Assembly: GCA_910587635.1 (NCBI GenBank)
Contig: CAJUNB010000031.1
Location: forward strand, 55,575-119,574
Source of the DNA: an uncultured Lachnospiraceae bacterium
GTDB lineage: Bacteria; Bacillota; Clostridia; Lachnospirales; Lachnospiraceae
Direction of reading: 5' to 3'
DNA: 64,000 nucleotides
Shown one piece after another: positions 1 to 9,312 of the stretch. A program made the position numbers and the translations under genes. Each line of letters starts with the position of its first letter. Position 1 is the first letter of the stretch. The notes under the pieces were generated by a model that searched no databases, was not told where the DNA came from, and saw only the letters and a program-made list of their open reading frames with translations.

Positions 1-595
1 ATTCAGGATAAAACGATTGAAAATGCCCTTTTACCTCATCTGAGACCGCAAAAATGTTATCAAACTGCTTCCAGCAGCCCTGATCCATCTCCTTTGTATA
101 TCCTGCACTCTCATAGTCAATATGTATAAACGCTGCTTTTCTGGCCGCTTTCACATGCTCCGCCACATAATAGGCCGCCCCTCCTTCCAGCCAGGCCACT
201 GCCAGATCAAATGTCTCATCAAAGCGCTGTGCACCGTCTGAAACAATCCTCCAGAGAAGCTTATCTGTCTGTAGTTTTCCTCTTTTTTGCATGGCCAGAA
301 ATGTCTGCCATAGATAACCTGCTTTTTTCAGGAGATTCCCATTGCGGAAAAATGCAAATATTACAGTTTTTATAAGCTTTCTCCGACCTTCCTTTGACAG
401 AACCGACTGATCGCAAAACTGTGTATTCAAAAGCCGGACTCCGCCAGGCAACTGACTGATCATTTCTCCCTGTCCCATTATCACATAGAGGGAAATATCC
501 CAGCCGGGACCGTTCAGTTTTTTCAGCAGTTCAATCAGCGCTGTCTCCGCTCCCGCCCGTCCCATCGTATTGATAACGAACAGTATCTTTTTCAT
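1..595 (-). CDS. GT4-like glycosyltransferase, N-terminal part (cut by window edge)
   Basis: Reading the minus strand from an ATG at 595 gives an open frame of about 198 codons that is still open at base 1, so only the N-terminal domain is visible. It begins MKKILFVINTMGRAGAETAL, the nucleotide-sugar transferase opening typical of GT4/GT1 (GT-B fold) enzymes, with the GxAGAE motif that caps the acceptor side. A GGAGGGG ribosome binding site lies just upstream. The start overlaps the end of the DUF2304-like gene by 65 bp, so it is probably the last visible gene of the Pel operon. Known from the family: such enzymes add sugars to polysaccharides or lipid-linked acceptors. Inferred: it modifies or co-assembles the exopolysaccharide. 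Acceptor and sugar are unknown. Confidence 0.75.
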   Translation of the reverse strand, partial: MKKILFVINTMGRAGAETALIELLKKLNGPGWDISLYVIMGQGEMISQLPGGVRLLNTQFCDQSVLSKEGRRKLIKTVIFAFFRNGNLLKKAGYLWQTFLAMQKRGKLQTDKLLWRIVSDGAQRFDETFDLAVAWLEGGAAYYVAEHVKAARKAAFIHIDYESAGYTKEMDQGCWKQFDNIFAVSDEVKGHFQSFYPE

Positions 596-992
596 TCCGG
601 TTTTCCCCTCCATCTATCAGATTCACTTTCTTTTCGATCTCTCTCAGTTCGGCCAATACCCTCTCATTCTCAAAATTGAGCAGCGATACCTGTACCGCAA
701 GCTCCTGGCTTTTCATAATCAACTGGGAAAGCAGCAGGCTGAACTCGATCCATCCTACGATGCAGATAATCTCCATAAGAAACAGAGCCAGTATCACTTC
801 AGTCTGCAAATATCCAAGCCAGGAAGACAGTGCAGGGACCAGACCTGCCAGAAATAACAGACCCCCTAAAAACTCCCACACCACTGCAAGATCTACCGCC
901 ATTCTCTTGATCGTATGGAGCCAGAAAATCCCCAATATGATTAATATCCCTTCTATTACAAGACCAACTCTCACAATATCAACTATTGTCAT
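531..992 (-). CDS. Small DUF2304-like membrane protein
   Basis: This 153-residue protein has three hydrophobic segments (about residues 7-27, 36-58 and 62-90), then an amphipathic coiled-coil region with the sequence QELAVQVSLLNFENERVL, which resembles the conserved end of DUF2304 proteins. The last 25 residues are hydrophilic and low in complexity. The start lies 4 bp after the pelG stop, and its 3' end overlaps the next glycosyltransferase gene, so translation is probably coupled. DUF2304 genes are commonly found beside glycosyltransferases of envelope polysaccharide clusters, but no biochemical role is known to me. A role as membrane partner of the adjacent glycosyltransferase is inference. 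Confidence 0.65.
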   Translation of the reverse strand: MTIVDIVRVGLVIEGILIILGIFWLHTIKRMAVDLAVVWEFLGGLLFLAGLVPALSSWLGYLQTEVILALFLMEIICIVGWIEFSLLLSQLIMKSQELAVQVSLLNFENERVLAELREIEKKVNLIDGGENRNEKDTVRYQYDGTGGSGDSAD

Positions 993-995
993 ATT

Positions 996-2486
996 CTACC
1001 GTCCCTTTGCCATTTTCGCAGATGCCATAGCATCTTCCACGCCTTCCGCCGCCTTCACATACACGACGCCTGTCGGCTCTTTTCCGTTCCCCCATTCCAA
1101 TAATGTCCCCCTGCAAAATACATGTGTATCCAGATTTCTTTCCACCCAGCGCAGCCGCATATAGGCAATAGACCAGCCCGCAAAGGTCCCAAGCACAAGT
1201 CCGATTCCAAACCAGATCTCCGGCAGCCGGGTAGCAAATACACTGCCCAGGAAAGTGATTCCGCAAAAGCCAACGGATGTCATTACCGCACCTGCCAGGT
1301 CATTAAAATAATACAGAAAAAGAATTGCCGAATACATCAGAAACAATATGAAATATCCCACTGCAAGACAGGGATAGATACGCATCACCATGCCCGCAAA
1401 GCCAAACTGGGGCAGAAAGATAATACAGAGTAAATACACTACCACCGAAATAATGAACTGAATACGCACCAGATTCATCAATTCTCCGGCCAGCTGACGG
1501 AACATTCTTTTCTTTGTATTTTCAATGTCAGCTCCCTTTCCACCGATGACCGCTTCGGAATAGGCCTTATATTTTTCATGGAAATACATCTCCACTCTGG
1601 CAATGAAAATAACGGTGGCGGATATATTCGTAAACATGGCAAGACAGGTGGCCATATCATAAGGCTGATTACATACAAAGCTCTTAACCACCACAATCCG
1701 CATATCCGTCGTCCAGAACACAAAGTTGTGAATATACAATCCCAGAATATAGAAAAAATTCGCCGCCACAAGCTGCCACCATTTCCCAAAGTATCGGAGT
1801 ACCGGCAAATATCTACTGCTATTTTCCATAAAATAGCGCTTTACTGTCGTAAATTCCAATACGGCAATGAGAAAAAACCCCGTCATAAGGGCAAAGAGCA
1901 TGCTGATCGTGATCTCCCAGCCAAACAGAAAATGCAAAATCAGCGACAATATAAAGGCCTCTACCATGCCGATCAGAAAGTAGACCGAAATCCTCTGATA
2001 GTCCTTACAGATCGAAAGATAGATCATGGAGTAAAAGACAAGGGCCAGAGAGATATAGGCACAGAATCCGGTAAAGACATAGAAGACTTCCACTCCCCCT
2101 ATAAAATGTTCCCAAAGACAGAAAGGGATACCAAGGAGACAGCTCAATGTCATATTCATCACAAGCCCCAGGTAATAACAGGGCAGAATATCCTGATAGC
2201 GCTCCTCATAGATGACATCCTGCATATATTTGGACAGGACCGCATTAAAAGGAGATACCGTCAGCAGGGAAAAGATAAAGGTATACAGCACAGTACAGGA
2301 AAAAAGTTCTCTGTCCAGATAGCCCACATCATTAAAGCCCAATACATATCCCATCAGAATAATATTGCCGATTACGACAAACATCGGTGCTACTGTGACA
2401 GCTGAACTATAGGCAAAGCCCACCAAATCCGTTGTAATTGTATTCTTTTCAAAAATACGGTTTAATTTGATACCAATGCCTGCCAT
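996..2486 (-). CDS. pelG: PelG, exopolysaccharide export/flippase-like membrane protein
   Basis: This 496-residue protein has about 12 membrane segments and the PelG-type N-terminus (TTDLVGFAYSSAVTVAPMFV) with a following FSCTVLYTFIFSLLTVSPFN segment. PelG belongs to the MOP flippase superfamily and, with PelD, PelE and PelF, forms the inner membrane synthase complex for Pel, a GalN/GalNAc-rich polysaccharide. Its gene follows pelF by 27 bp in the same operon, the order found in known Pel clusters. The C-terminal 40 residues are soluble and charged. The identification rests on the family signature and on the PelF neighbour. Confidence 0.88.
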   Translation of the reverse strand: MAGIGIKLNRIFEKNTITTDLVGFAYSSAVTVAPMFVVIGNIILMGYVLGFNDVGYLDRELFSCTVLYTFIFSLLTVSPFNAVLSKYMQDVIYEERYQDILPCYYLGLVMNMTLSCLLGIPFCLWEHFIGGVEVFYVFTGFCAYISLALVFYSMIYLSICKDYQRISVYFLIGMVEAFILSLILHFLFGWEITISMLFALMTGFFLIAVLEFTTVKRYFMENSSRYLPVLRYFGKWWQLVAANFFYILGLYIHNFVFWTTDMRIVVVKSFVCNQPYDMATCLAMFTNISATVIFIARVEMYFHEKYKAYSEAVIGGKGADIENTKKRMFRQLAGELMNLVRIQFIISVVVYLLCIIFLPQFGFAGMVMRIYPCLAVGYFILFLMYSAILFLYYFNDLAGAVMTSVGFCGITFLGSVFATRLPEIWFGIGLVLGTFAGWSIAYMRLRWVERNLDTHVFCRGTLLEWGNGKEPTGVVYVKAAEGVEDAMASAKMAKGR

Positions 2487-2513
2487 ACCTTACCTCTTTT
2501 CTCTGCTTTCCGG

Positions 2514-4067
2514 CTATTTTCGGATCCCTGTATCAGCCCGGATTCCCTCGTCGGCCCATCCGGGCTCTATCACGATCTCATCCTCTGCCCACCCGGGATC
2601 GTTCTCCACTTCCCCCCCCTCATCATATCGGGGATCTTCCTCTTCCCATACGAGCCACATGCTGCCTGCGAAATCCATATAGATCTTTCTGTATGTATCC
2701 CTCATATATTCAATCCGATACCCGGCCTGGAGACGCCGATAACCGTTCTCTCCCATCTGCAGACGCAGCGGCTCATTTCTCGCCATACTCACAATGGCCC
2801 GGGCGATCTCTTCCACATTCATAATATGGGTAATGATGCCCGCATCACCAAAGTCATCGTTTTCTCCCAGAACCAGGCCTCTGCAATTCCCCACATCCGT
2901 GGCGATCACCGGCTTGTGGGCCGCAAAGCTTTCCAGAATTGTCAGCGGCTGTCCTTCGCTGATACTTGTGAGAATCGTCATATCCATCCGTCCGTAATAG
3001 TCTCTTACGTTGATTCTTCCCGTAAATACCACATCCTCCAGCCCCATACTTTCCACCAGCTCAAAACATTCCCGGGCATATTCTTCCTCTTCTTCCCAGG
3101 GTCCCATAATCCACAGCTTCAGAGCCGGTACTCTTTCTTTTGCAAATCCGAAGGCCTGGATCATTGTCTTAACATCCTTGATGGGAGCCACCCGCAGTAC
3201 GGCTCCCAGATTGATTTTTCCTTCGTCCTCTTCCTGCTTTCCCGGAATATTTTCAAACAAATCTACTGTGATGCCATTTGGCGTCACCATCGTCTTTTCT
3301 TCCGGGCACCCCAGCTCCAGCTGCAGCTCCCTAGCATGTTCATACAGACTCGTGACCAGATCCGCTCTGTCATAGGCCAGTTTTGACATCTTGCGAAACT
3401 GCTCAATCCATATATTTTTATACAGTCCCTGCACCCACTTGGCCTTAATCAGTTCCTCTTCCCGTTCCCGGGTATAGATGCCGTGCTCCGAAATGAGCAG
3501 CCGCCCGCCGTGAAAATATTTGGCCATACTTCCCAGAACTCCCGCATAGCCTGTAGATACGCAATGATATAAATCCGCCTTGGGCGTCTTCATTTTCAGC
3601 GTAAAGAACAACGGCAGATAGATAGAACGCATCATCCATAAAAAATCCGAAAATACGATCTGGCTGTAATGTAACTGATAACACTCTTTCACAGCATTTA
3701 AAAAATCTTCCCCCATGAGCAGAGCATTCAGGGAATAGCTTCCCTTCTGAAACAGGTCAAACAACACTTCCCACTCCACCCGCTGTCCCAGCATCAGCCC
3801 CCGCAGGGCCCGGTATTCTTTTCTCTTCATTCGACTCTTATGCCGTTTTTTACTGCCCCAGTCGCAGTCGTTCAAATACAGCTCATGCACTTCCGTTACA
3901 TTTTCCGGTAATTCATACATGTACTTTCCCCGCAGAGAACGATTTGCGGCAATGGCAAGAATTACAAATTCCTGCCCCGGAAAAGACTGTATCAGACTGT
4001 GTATCCAGCTGGATACGCCGCCCACTACATAGGGGTAACATCCTTCTGCTATGATACAAATTCTCAT
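2514..4067 (-). CDS. pelF: PelF, GT4 glycosyltransferase of Pel polysaccharide synthesis
   Basis: This 517-residue protein is a GT-B fold enzyme. It opens MRICIIAEGCYPYVVGGVSSW, the PelF signature, and near residues 370-390 carries EGQPLTILE, the E-x7-E motif of retaining GT4 enzymes that binds the nucleotide-sugar donor. PelF is the cytosolic polymerising transferase for Pel and uses UDP-activated hexosamine. It lies between the PelA-like gene and pelG. The C-terminal 50 residues are odd: they are strongly acidic and contain two copies of a PGWA(E/D) motif, which the family does not usually have. Loss of the tail should not affect the catalytic fold, so it may be an interaction segment (inference). 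Confidence 0.9.
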   Translation of the reverse strand: MRICIIAEGCYPYVVGGVSSWIHSLIQSFPGQEFVILAIAANRSLRGKYMYELPENVTEVHELYLNDCDWGSKKRHKSRMKRKEYRALRGLMLGQRVEWEVLFDLFQKGSYSLNALLMGEDFLNAVKECYQLHYSQIVFSDFLWMMRSIYLPLFFTLKMKTPKADLYHCVSTGYAGVLGSMAKYFHGGRLLISEHGIYTREREEELIKAKWVQGLYKNIWIEQFRKMSKLAYDRADLVTSLYEHARELQLELGCPEEKTMVTPNGITVDLFENIPGKQEEDEGKINLGAVLRVAPIKDVKTMIQAFGFAKERVPALKLWIMGPWEEEEEYARECFELVESMGLEDVVFTGRINVRDYYGRMDMTILTSISEGQPLTILESFAAHKPVIATDVGNCRGLVLGENDDFGDAGIITHIMNVEEIARAIVSMARNEPLRLQMGENGYRRLQAGYRIEYMRDTYRKIYMDFAGSMWLVWEEEDPRYDEGGEVENDPGWAEDEIVIEPGWADEGIRADTGIRK

Positions 4068-4119
4068 GATTATCCTTCTTTTCTGACTGTTATCACCATA
4101 TTTTCAGTGTCCTGAAACA

Positions 4120-5997
4120 CTATTTAAAAATATAAACATATTGATCTGTTTTGAGCTCTATCGTCACATTTTTACTTTCCGCCTCAATCAGATAGATATT
4201 TCCTTCCATCCGCTTCCAGCTGCCGCCCTCCATATGCTCTATCGTCTCATTGTTCGTCCGCAATAAAAACCATACGGGGCCTTCCACATTCTCAATTTCC
4301 AGAGAGATTCTGTTGTTGCTGCGGCTCTCCTTATAGTCAAGCGCAAGGAATTTGCGGATTTTCTCATCCCCTTCCGATACGGTAGCACGGGAAAAACTAC
4401 GAAACGGCTTCCAGTAATACCTGATATTCCAGTCGAAGTCCTCCGCGATATCTTCCCACGTATCCTCCCCCGGTCCCGGGTAGGCAACCTGTTCCATATC
4501 GATGAGCACATTGGAATATCCCAGGGCCGTCTCCACACTTTTCAGCCGGAAATCATCCCGGTAAGTATGTGTCAATCCGGCGTTGATGCCGCTCTGCCTT
4601 GTCACATACTCCGACTGATATCCTATGACTTCGCTTCCTCCGTCGTAATCCTTTACCACGGTCCGCACCCCGGACAAAAAATCGCTCTCCAGTGCTCCTT
4701 CTATCTCTTCGTCCGTAAGACTCCCCCCGTAAAAAGAAGTAAATGTATAGTCAGGCAGGGCTTCCTTTACAAATTTCTCATCCTCCAGAAGCTTCTGCGC
4801 CATGGGCGTTCCCGATATGTTGACGCCGGAGAGCCCTGCCTCTGCCGACTGCTCATTTATCAACTTCATATAATGCACGAAACGAGCTTTCTCTGGCAGG
4901 TTTTCATCTCCATAGTCATACTGCGGGGACACCATAAAGGAGAGCCCCAGATCGTTTCTCTGATAGACAGCTATGATACCGGGCCAGATCACATCCCGGA
5001 ACACCCCGGATATGGGCTGACCATAGAGCCGCAGCATCTCTTCTTCATTTTCCTCCGCAAGTCCGGGATAATCTGCAAGTATCATGCTCTGTGCATTTAC
5101 CACAGGATACAGTTCATAGTGATCCATCTCCGCGGACATGGCGGATAAAAGTCCCAGTCCCGTCACATCTTCCATATAACTGCCATTTATGGCAAATACA
5201 TAGGCTGTCTCAAAGCTTTTACGCCAGATCACCGCCGGATACTCCTCCAGCTTCACTGTCTTATCCTCTACAATTCCCTTCATATAGGCCTTTGTCCCCA
5301 CACCAAGGGTATACCAGGGAAAAGTCAGCTCCATATCCTGCCTTTTTTCATTTTCTTCTTCATCCTCAGATTTGTATATTGTCTCTCCACCCAGCAGAAA
5401 TCCTTCATATAAATGTAGCCCTGATACAGTGCTCTCCTCTGCCTTCACGGTCCGAATCCCAAGGAGATTTCGGATCCGCTGGTTTCCCTCTATGACAGAT
5501 ACATCTGGCAGATCGGAAAAGACAAGATGTATCCCCAAGTCCAGATACTCTTCCAGGCAGCCGATCTCCCTGCTCTCTTCCCAGTGAATATATACAGGAT
5601 CTATTACGATCATCTCTATCTGTTCCAGACTTTCTTCATCTTCCTTATTTTCAAACTGTTCCAGTGATTCATATGTCCTGCTGTTCCGTTTGGAATACAT
5701 AACCCATGTATGTACTACTTTCCCGACAGAGTCTTCCTTGTCGCCAATGTAGATCACCACGTCTTTTGGTACATAGTCCGCATCCTGCGTCTCAGTCTGT
5801 CCTGTGACAGAAGTCTCACTATCTCCCTCGCCTACCCGGTATACCTGACTCCTGTCCGGCAGTTCTTCCATATTGACAATATAGGTATTTGTCTCATAAT
5901 CATTCCAGACCTCCAGAGCCACATTGGTGAACTGGAACAGAAAAAACACAACAAACAGGATTACCGTAATCGTAAAATAGTTCCGTCGTGATACCAT
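4120..5997 (-). CDS. PelA/DUF2194-like membrane-anchored protein of the Pel cluster
   Basis: This 625-residue protein has one N-terminal membrane anchor (about residues 7-27, YFTITVILFVVFFLFQF) and a large outer domain. It resembles DUF2194 proteins, which in clostridia sit beside PelF and PelG and are related to the deacetylase part of PelA. The gene occupies the position of pelA-DA between pelE and pelF in Gram-positive Pel clusters. Known: PelA deacetylates the nascent polymer, making it cationic. I cannot point to a confident metal-binding triad in this sequence, so deacetylase activity is inferred from position and family. The C-terminal 100 residues look like a beta-rich accessory domain. 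Confidence 0.6.
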   Translation of the reverse strand: MVSRRNYFTITVILFVVFFLFQFTNVALEVWNDYETNTYIVNMEELPDRSQVYRVGEGDSETSVTGQTETQDADYVPKDVVIYIGDKEDSVGKVVHTWVMYSKRNSRTYESLEQFENKEDEESLEQIEMIVIDPVYIHWEESREIGCLEEYLDLGIHLVFSDLPDVSVIEGNQRIRNLLGIRTVKAEESTVSGLHLYEGFLLGGETIYKSEDEEENEKRQDMELTFPWYTLGVGTKAYMKGIVEDKTVKLEEYPAVIWRKSFETAYVFAINGSYMEDVTGLGLLSAMSAEMDHYELYPVVNAQSMILADYPGLAEENEEEMLRLYGQPISGVFRDVIWPGIIAVYQRNDLGLSFMVSPQYDYGDENLPEKARFVHYMKLINEQSAEAGLSGVNISGTPMAQKLLEDEKFVKEALPDYTFTSFYGGSLTDEEIEGALESDFLSGVRTVVKDYDGGSEVIGYQSEYVTRQSGINAGLTHTYRDDFRLKSVETALGYSNVLIDMEQVAYPGPGEDTWEDIAEDFDWNIRYYWKPFRSFSRATVSEGDEKIRKFLALDYKESRSNNRISLEIENVEGPVWFLLRTNNETIEHMEGGSWKRMEGNIYLIEAESKNVTIELKTDQYVYIFK

Positions 5998-6007
5998 CTC
6001 TTCCTCC

Positions 6008-6967
6008 TCAGCTGAAAACTTTGATCAGGTCCAGCGTCTCATTGTCAATGATGACATCCGATCTTTTCAGCGCATCCAGTGTCTGAAAAAAGGCCTCTTT
6101 CTTTCTCACCGTAAAATATAACTTCAACCTGCACGTATAGGAGCAAAGCTCATCCGGGTACTGCTGTGCCAGACGCAGACACCACTTTTCCGAATCTGCA
6201 TACTCTTTGATTTCCAAAAACCGCAGACAGATTCCCTCATACCGCTGCTGTGTCAGCTTGGAGGCGTCTTTTTCATACAGTCTCTCCCCGGTCTGTGCCA
6301 TCATCTGCACATATTTTTTCTGTTCCAGGTCAGAGAACACACCCTGCTTTAAAATACTGTCCATATAGTCCAGCAGCATTTCTTCACATTCACTCTGCCC
6401 TTCTTCCTCTTCCTGAATACCCCGATAAAGTTTCTGCACATTCATACGGAACTCGTTGAGCTCGTCGCTCAGAACGGAGGCCGCATAATGAGATGACTCT
6501 GAATCCTTTGTATTCAGCGCCAGGGCAACCGACGATAGAGAATTCCGAATTTCCCCTTTAATCATGTTCATCATCGCCAAACGCAGTTCTTTTTTCTCAC
6601 TTACCGCAATTGCCTCTTCGATAGGAACGATATTCCTCTCCCGATCCTCATCTGCCCGCAGCTGGACCCTCACCCTGTCTTTACTGAAAATAACATCTTC
6701 CAGATCTACCTGGGATCTCATCACTGTATGATAGAGGAGATAAGACAGGCAAAAAAACAGGGGGCCTATGACCGGACACAATATCATAACAATGAAACGA
6801 ATCAGGTAGGTCCTCCTGTTATCATGCAGGAATTCTACTTCTCTTCTTCTCCCCCGGGATCTGGCAGACACTACAACAATCCCGCCCCAGAGAAAATAGA
6901 TAACTGCCACAATCAAGTTGATAATCCACACAAGTACAAATATCTTTTCTTCCCATGTCAATGTCAT
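6008..6967 (-). CDS. pelE: PelE-like membrane protein with TPR-type C-terminus
   Basis: This 319-residue protein has two hydrophobic segments (about residues 8-32 and 55-84), a charged linker and helical repeat sequence from about 220 to the end (for example YEGICLRFLEIKEYADSEKW) that looks like tetratricopeptide repeats. This layout matches PelE, which binds PelD and PelF in the Pel synthase complex. Its ATG overlaps the stop of the upstream PelD-like gene by 4 bp, indicating translational coupling, and the PelA-like gene starts 10 bp after its stop. The assignment relies on layout and gene order more than on sequence motifs, because PelE sequences are poorly conserved. Confidence 0.7.
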   Translation of the reverse strand: MTLTWEEKIFVLVWIINLIVAVIYFLWGGIVVVSARSRGRRREVEFLHDNRRTYLIRFIVMILCPVIGPLFFCLSYLLYHTVMRSQVDLEDVIFSKDRVRVQLRADEDRERNIVPIEEAIAVSEKKELRLAMMNMIKGEIRNSLSSVALALNTKDSESSHYAASVLSDELNEFRMNVQKLYRGIQEEEEGQSECEEMLLDYMDSILKQGVFSDLEQKKYVQMMAQTGERLYEKDASKLTQQRYEGICLRFLEIKEYADSEKWCLRLAQQYPDELCSYTCRLKLYFTVRKKEAFFQTLDALKRSDVIIDNETLDLIKVFS

Positions 6968-9153
6968 AGTGCGATGCCTCCCCTGATCTGGCTCTGAAAA
7001 CCAAAGTTACGGAAACGTTCCATGACACCTATCGCATTCTCCTCATCTGTATTGGAAAGTAATATGTACAGCTTGCCATCCGGCAGCATCCCCATATAAT
7101 CTGTCTGACGGATACGTCCTCCCAGTATAGCGGCACTTTTATCCCGTCCCTCTGTTAAAATCTCCAGCAGTGTACACTCTGTCAGTCCCTGATCTCTCGC
7201 TTTCAGGAATGCTTTCAAAAGCAGCTCAAAAGCTTGTTCCCGCAATACATTCGTCCCTTCCAGATAGCGTTCGTTTTTCAACGCTTCCAGATAACGATTT
7301 GCCCGCAGAACCGCATTCTGTATCAGATCCCCTATAATCGTCAGCCGGTTTGCTTCCGCCAGTGTCATGCGCTGCCACGGAATCCCCCAGAGCATCAGAA
7401 CCAGCCGCATCTCATCCTGCTCGTATACGGCACTGGCCATCAGTGGAAAGTCCTCATTCAATGTCCTGTTGATGTAGACGCGGCCTTCTTTTATTTCATC
7501 GTACATCTCTTCCATAGCCGTGTACTGGATAGAGCTGCCCAGCCTGCGCGCCTCCCGAGATGTGGAAGAAACAAGTCTGGCATAGTTCCTGTTGGCTACA
7601 GAATAGATTGCCACATCCTGACTGTCCATCAGATTAGACAGAACTCTGGCTGCATAGAACAGGACTTCTTCCGGGGCATACAGCTCCAGACTGGATGTAA
7701 TTTCATACACCTTTCCAAGACTATCCTTCTGATTGACGAGCTGGGATTCAAAATTCTGCTTCATTCTGACATTACTGTCGTTGATATCCGCAATATCATT
7801 CATCTTTCCGCTGAGATAGCGGATCTCTTCCTCATCTTCTGTCTTGATCAGATGAAGCTGATCCCGCATATAGCCCACTACCATACCCAGGATAAACAGC
7901 TGGGCCATCCACACGTATGTATTATAGTCCAGCAATACCTCAAAACCGCTACGGTTATACATCTGCCGGAAACAATATCCTGCCACCGCCAGAAGAGCCG
8001 AGAAAATAGCCTGCTGCTGTCCATGCACTATGGCAAACAAAAGCACATAGAGCAGATAAAAATCCAGTCTGTCAAAATATTTGCTCCCCACTGCCCTGTT
8101 ATTCAACATGAAAAAAGGAATAAAACAAATCATATTCTCGGCAAACGGCAAAAGTCTGGCAAAAATTGTCTTGATATTGTGCCAGAGCCTTCCGCCCCAT
8201 CCGCCTCCCGCATCCTCAGGATTGATGAAAGTATCGCTGTGCAGCTTCATATATCCGGCTACCTTGGCAATCCCTTTTTGATAATTGTGAAAAATCTGGA
8301 ACGGATATTCTTCTTTATAGGCGCTGTTGTCCAATATGAGCCGGTGATTTTGTCCTACGGAATTATCCTCGAGGGTAACGCCCATTCCCATCTCTTTCAC
8401 CACAATCTCCGCCAGTTTCTTTTCACTGATCTCTTCCATGGAAGAAATATGATAGCAGAACCGGTCAGGCTGCTGAGCAGTCATAACAGCGTAGGACAGC
8501 TCCACCGCATCCTTTAGATATATCATGGAAAAAACGTTCCGGTCACTGGCCGAAACGCTCCCGGTCTTCAGTGCTTCCAGGCACAACTGAAAACAAGGAT
8601 CCCCTTCCTCCTGCCCTTTTTTCGGCACCCAGTACACATGATCCAGTCTCAGGACAATGATATCGATCCCCTGCATCTTCCGATAATTACTGCAGATTTC
8701 TTCCCCCTGTGCTACCACCATTGCCTTAAACCCTTTCGGCGCCACAGTTTCCGTTTCCCGGATGTTGTTCGTATAGGAACCGCTGAATACTTCCTGGGAA
8801 GAAAAATAAACGAAACGTCCCTTACCTACTACAGAATAGGCAGACAGAATATTCATAAGTGCGGCTGCATAATGTACGGAATCCTGCCTGGCCCTCTGCC
8901 AGCTGAAATTAGTATCATAGGCACCTAAAAACAGCACCATGTCCGGCTTAATGCTCTCAAAAATATCTTTGACACTGTCATCCTCATATTCAAAATCATA
9001 TCTCTCAAATATATGTTTATACGAAAAGCGTTTGTCACGCCGACCTGTCAGCACATAGAGCCGATGGCCATTTTTATTTAATTTGTCAATTATGGCATCC
9101 ATCATCCTGCTGCTACCGCCTATTAACAGAACGTTCATCATTGTCACCGCCAT
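6964..9153 (-). CDS. pelD: SDR-PelD fusion: epimerase-like domain, membrane helices, GAF and degenerate GGDEF
   Basis: This 729-residue protein has four parts: an extended SDR/NAD-epimerase-like domain (about 6-300), membrane helices (about 333-430), a coiled coil with a GAF-like domain (about 440-620) and a degenerate GGDEF domain (about 630-729). The last part has RQTD at 682-685, the RxxD inhibitory site that binds c-di-GMP, five residues before PDGKL (691-695), which stands where GGDEF should be. PelD is the c-di-GMP receptor that activates Pel synthesis, so cyclase loss with I-site retention fits. The SDR part lacks a clear GxxGxxG and YxxxK. It is the first gene of the operon. The start could also be the Met at 9141 or 9138, which follow a GGTGA. 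Confidence 0.82.
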   Translation of the reverse strand: MAVTMMNVLLIGGSSRMMDAIIDKLNKNGHRLYVLTGRRDKRFSYKHIFERYDFEYEDDSVKDIFESIKPDMVLFLGAYDTNFSWQRARQDSVHYAAALMNILSAYSVVGKGRFVYFSSQEVFSGSYTNNIRETETVAPKGFKAMVVAQGEEICSNYRKMQGIDIIVLRLDHVYWVPKKGQEEGDPCFQLCLEALKTGSVSASDRNVFSMIYLKDAVELSYAVMTAQQPDRFCYHISSMEEISEKKLAEIVVKEMGMGVTLEDNSVGQNHRLILDNSAYKEEYPFQIFHNYQKGIAKVAGYMKLHSDTFINPEDAGGGWGGRLWHNIKTIFARLLPFAENMICFIPFFMLNNRAVGSKYFDRLDFYLLYVLLFAIVHGQQQAIFSALLAVAGYCFRQMYNRSGFEVLLDYNTYVWMAQLFILGMVVGYMRDQLHLIKTEDEEEIRYLSGKMNDIADINDSNVRMKQNFESQLVNQKDSLGKVYEITSSLELYAPEEVLFYAARVLSNLMDSQDVAIYSVANRNYARLVSSTSREARRLGSSIQYTAMEEMYDEIKEGRVYINRTLNEDFPLMASAVYEQDEMRLVLMLWGIPWQRMTLAEANRLTIIGDLIQNAVLRANRYLEALKNERYLEGTNVLREQAFELLLKAFLKARDQGLTECTLLEILTEGRDKSAAILGGRIRQTDYMGMLPDGKLYILLSNTDEENAIGVMERFRNFGFQSQIRGGIAL

Positions 9154-9221
9154 TTTTATTATTTTTTATCAGGAAACGCCATTCATTTTTACAAAATATA
9201 TATATTGTCTAAATTTATTTT

Positions 9222-9251
9222 ATTATAACATACAAAAAAGAAGAATTACAA
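9222..9251 (-). promoter_or_regulatory. Candidate sigma-A promoter of the Pel operon
   Basis: On the minus strand a TTGTAA (9246-9251) and a perfect TATAAT (9222-9227) are separated by 18 bp, about 70 bp before the SDR-pelD start. The intervening leader is AT-rich. The -10 match is strong and the -35 match is four of six. Confidence 0.5.
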
Positions 9252-9283
9252 TTACTTTACGAAAATCAATTTTTCGCGCGCTC

Positions 9284-9312
9284 TTGCAATGCCTGGGGAA
9301 AAAAGATACAAT
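9284..9312 (+). promoter_or_regulatory. Candidate promoter of the Stealth/flippase genes
   Basis: On the plus strand TTGCAA (9284-9289) and TACAAT (9307-9312) are separated by 17 bp. Transcription would leave a leader of roughly 155 bases before the GTG at 9475. The whole 9154-9474 gap holds this candidate and the opposing Pel promoter. I found no convincing riboswitch in it. Confidence 0.4.

Noticed and set aside
7234..8517. 427-codon plus-strand open frame inside the SDR-pelD gene
   Set aside because: It is antisense to a well-supported protein, has no ribosome binding site or recognisable domain, and has the His/Gln/Ile-rich composition of a shadow frame.
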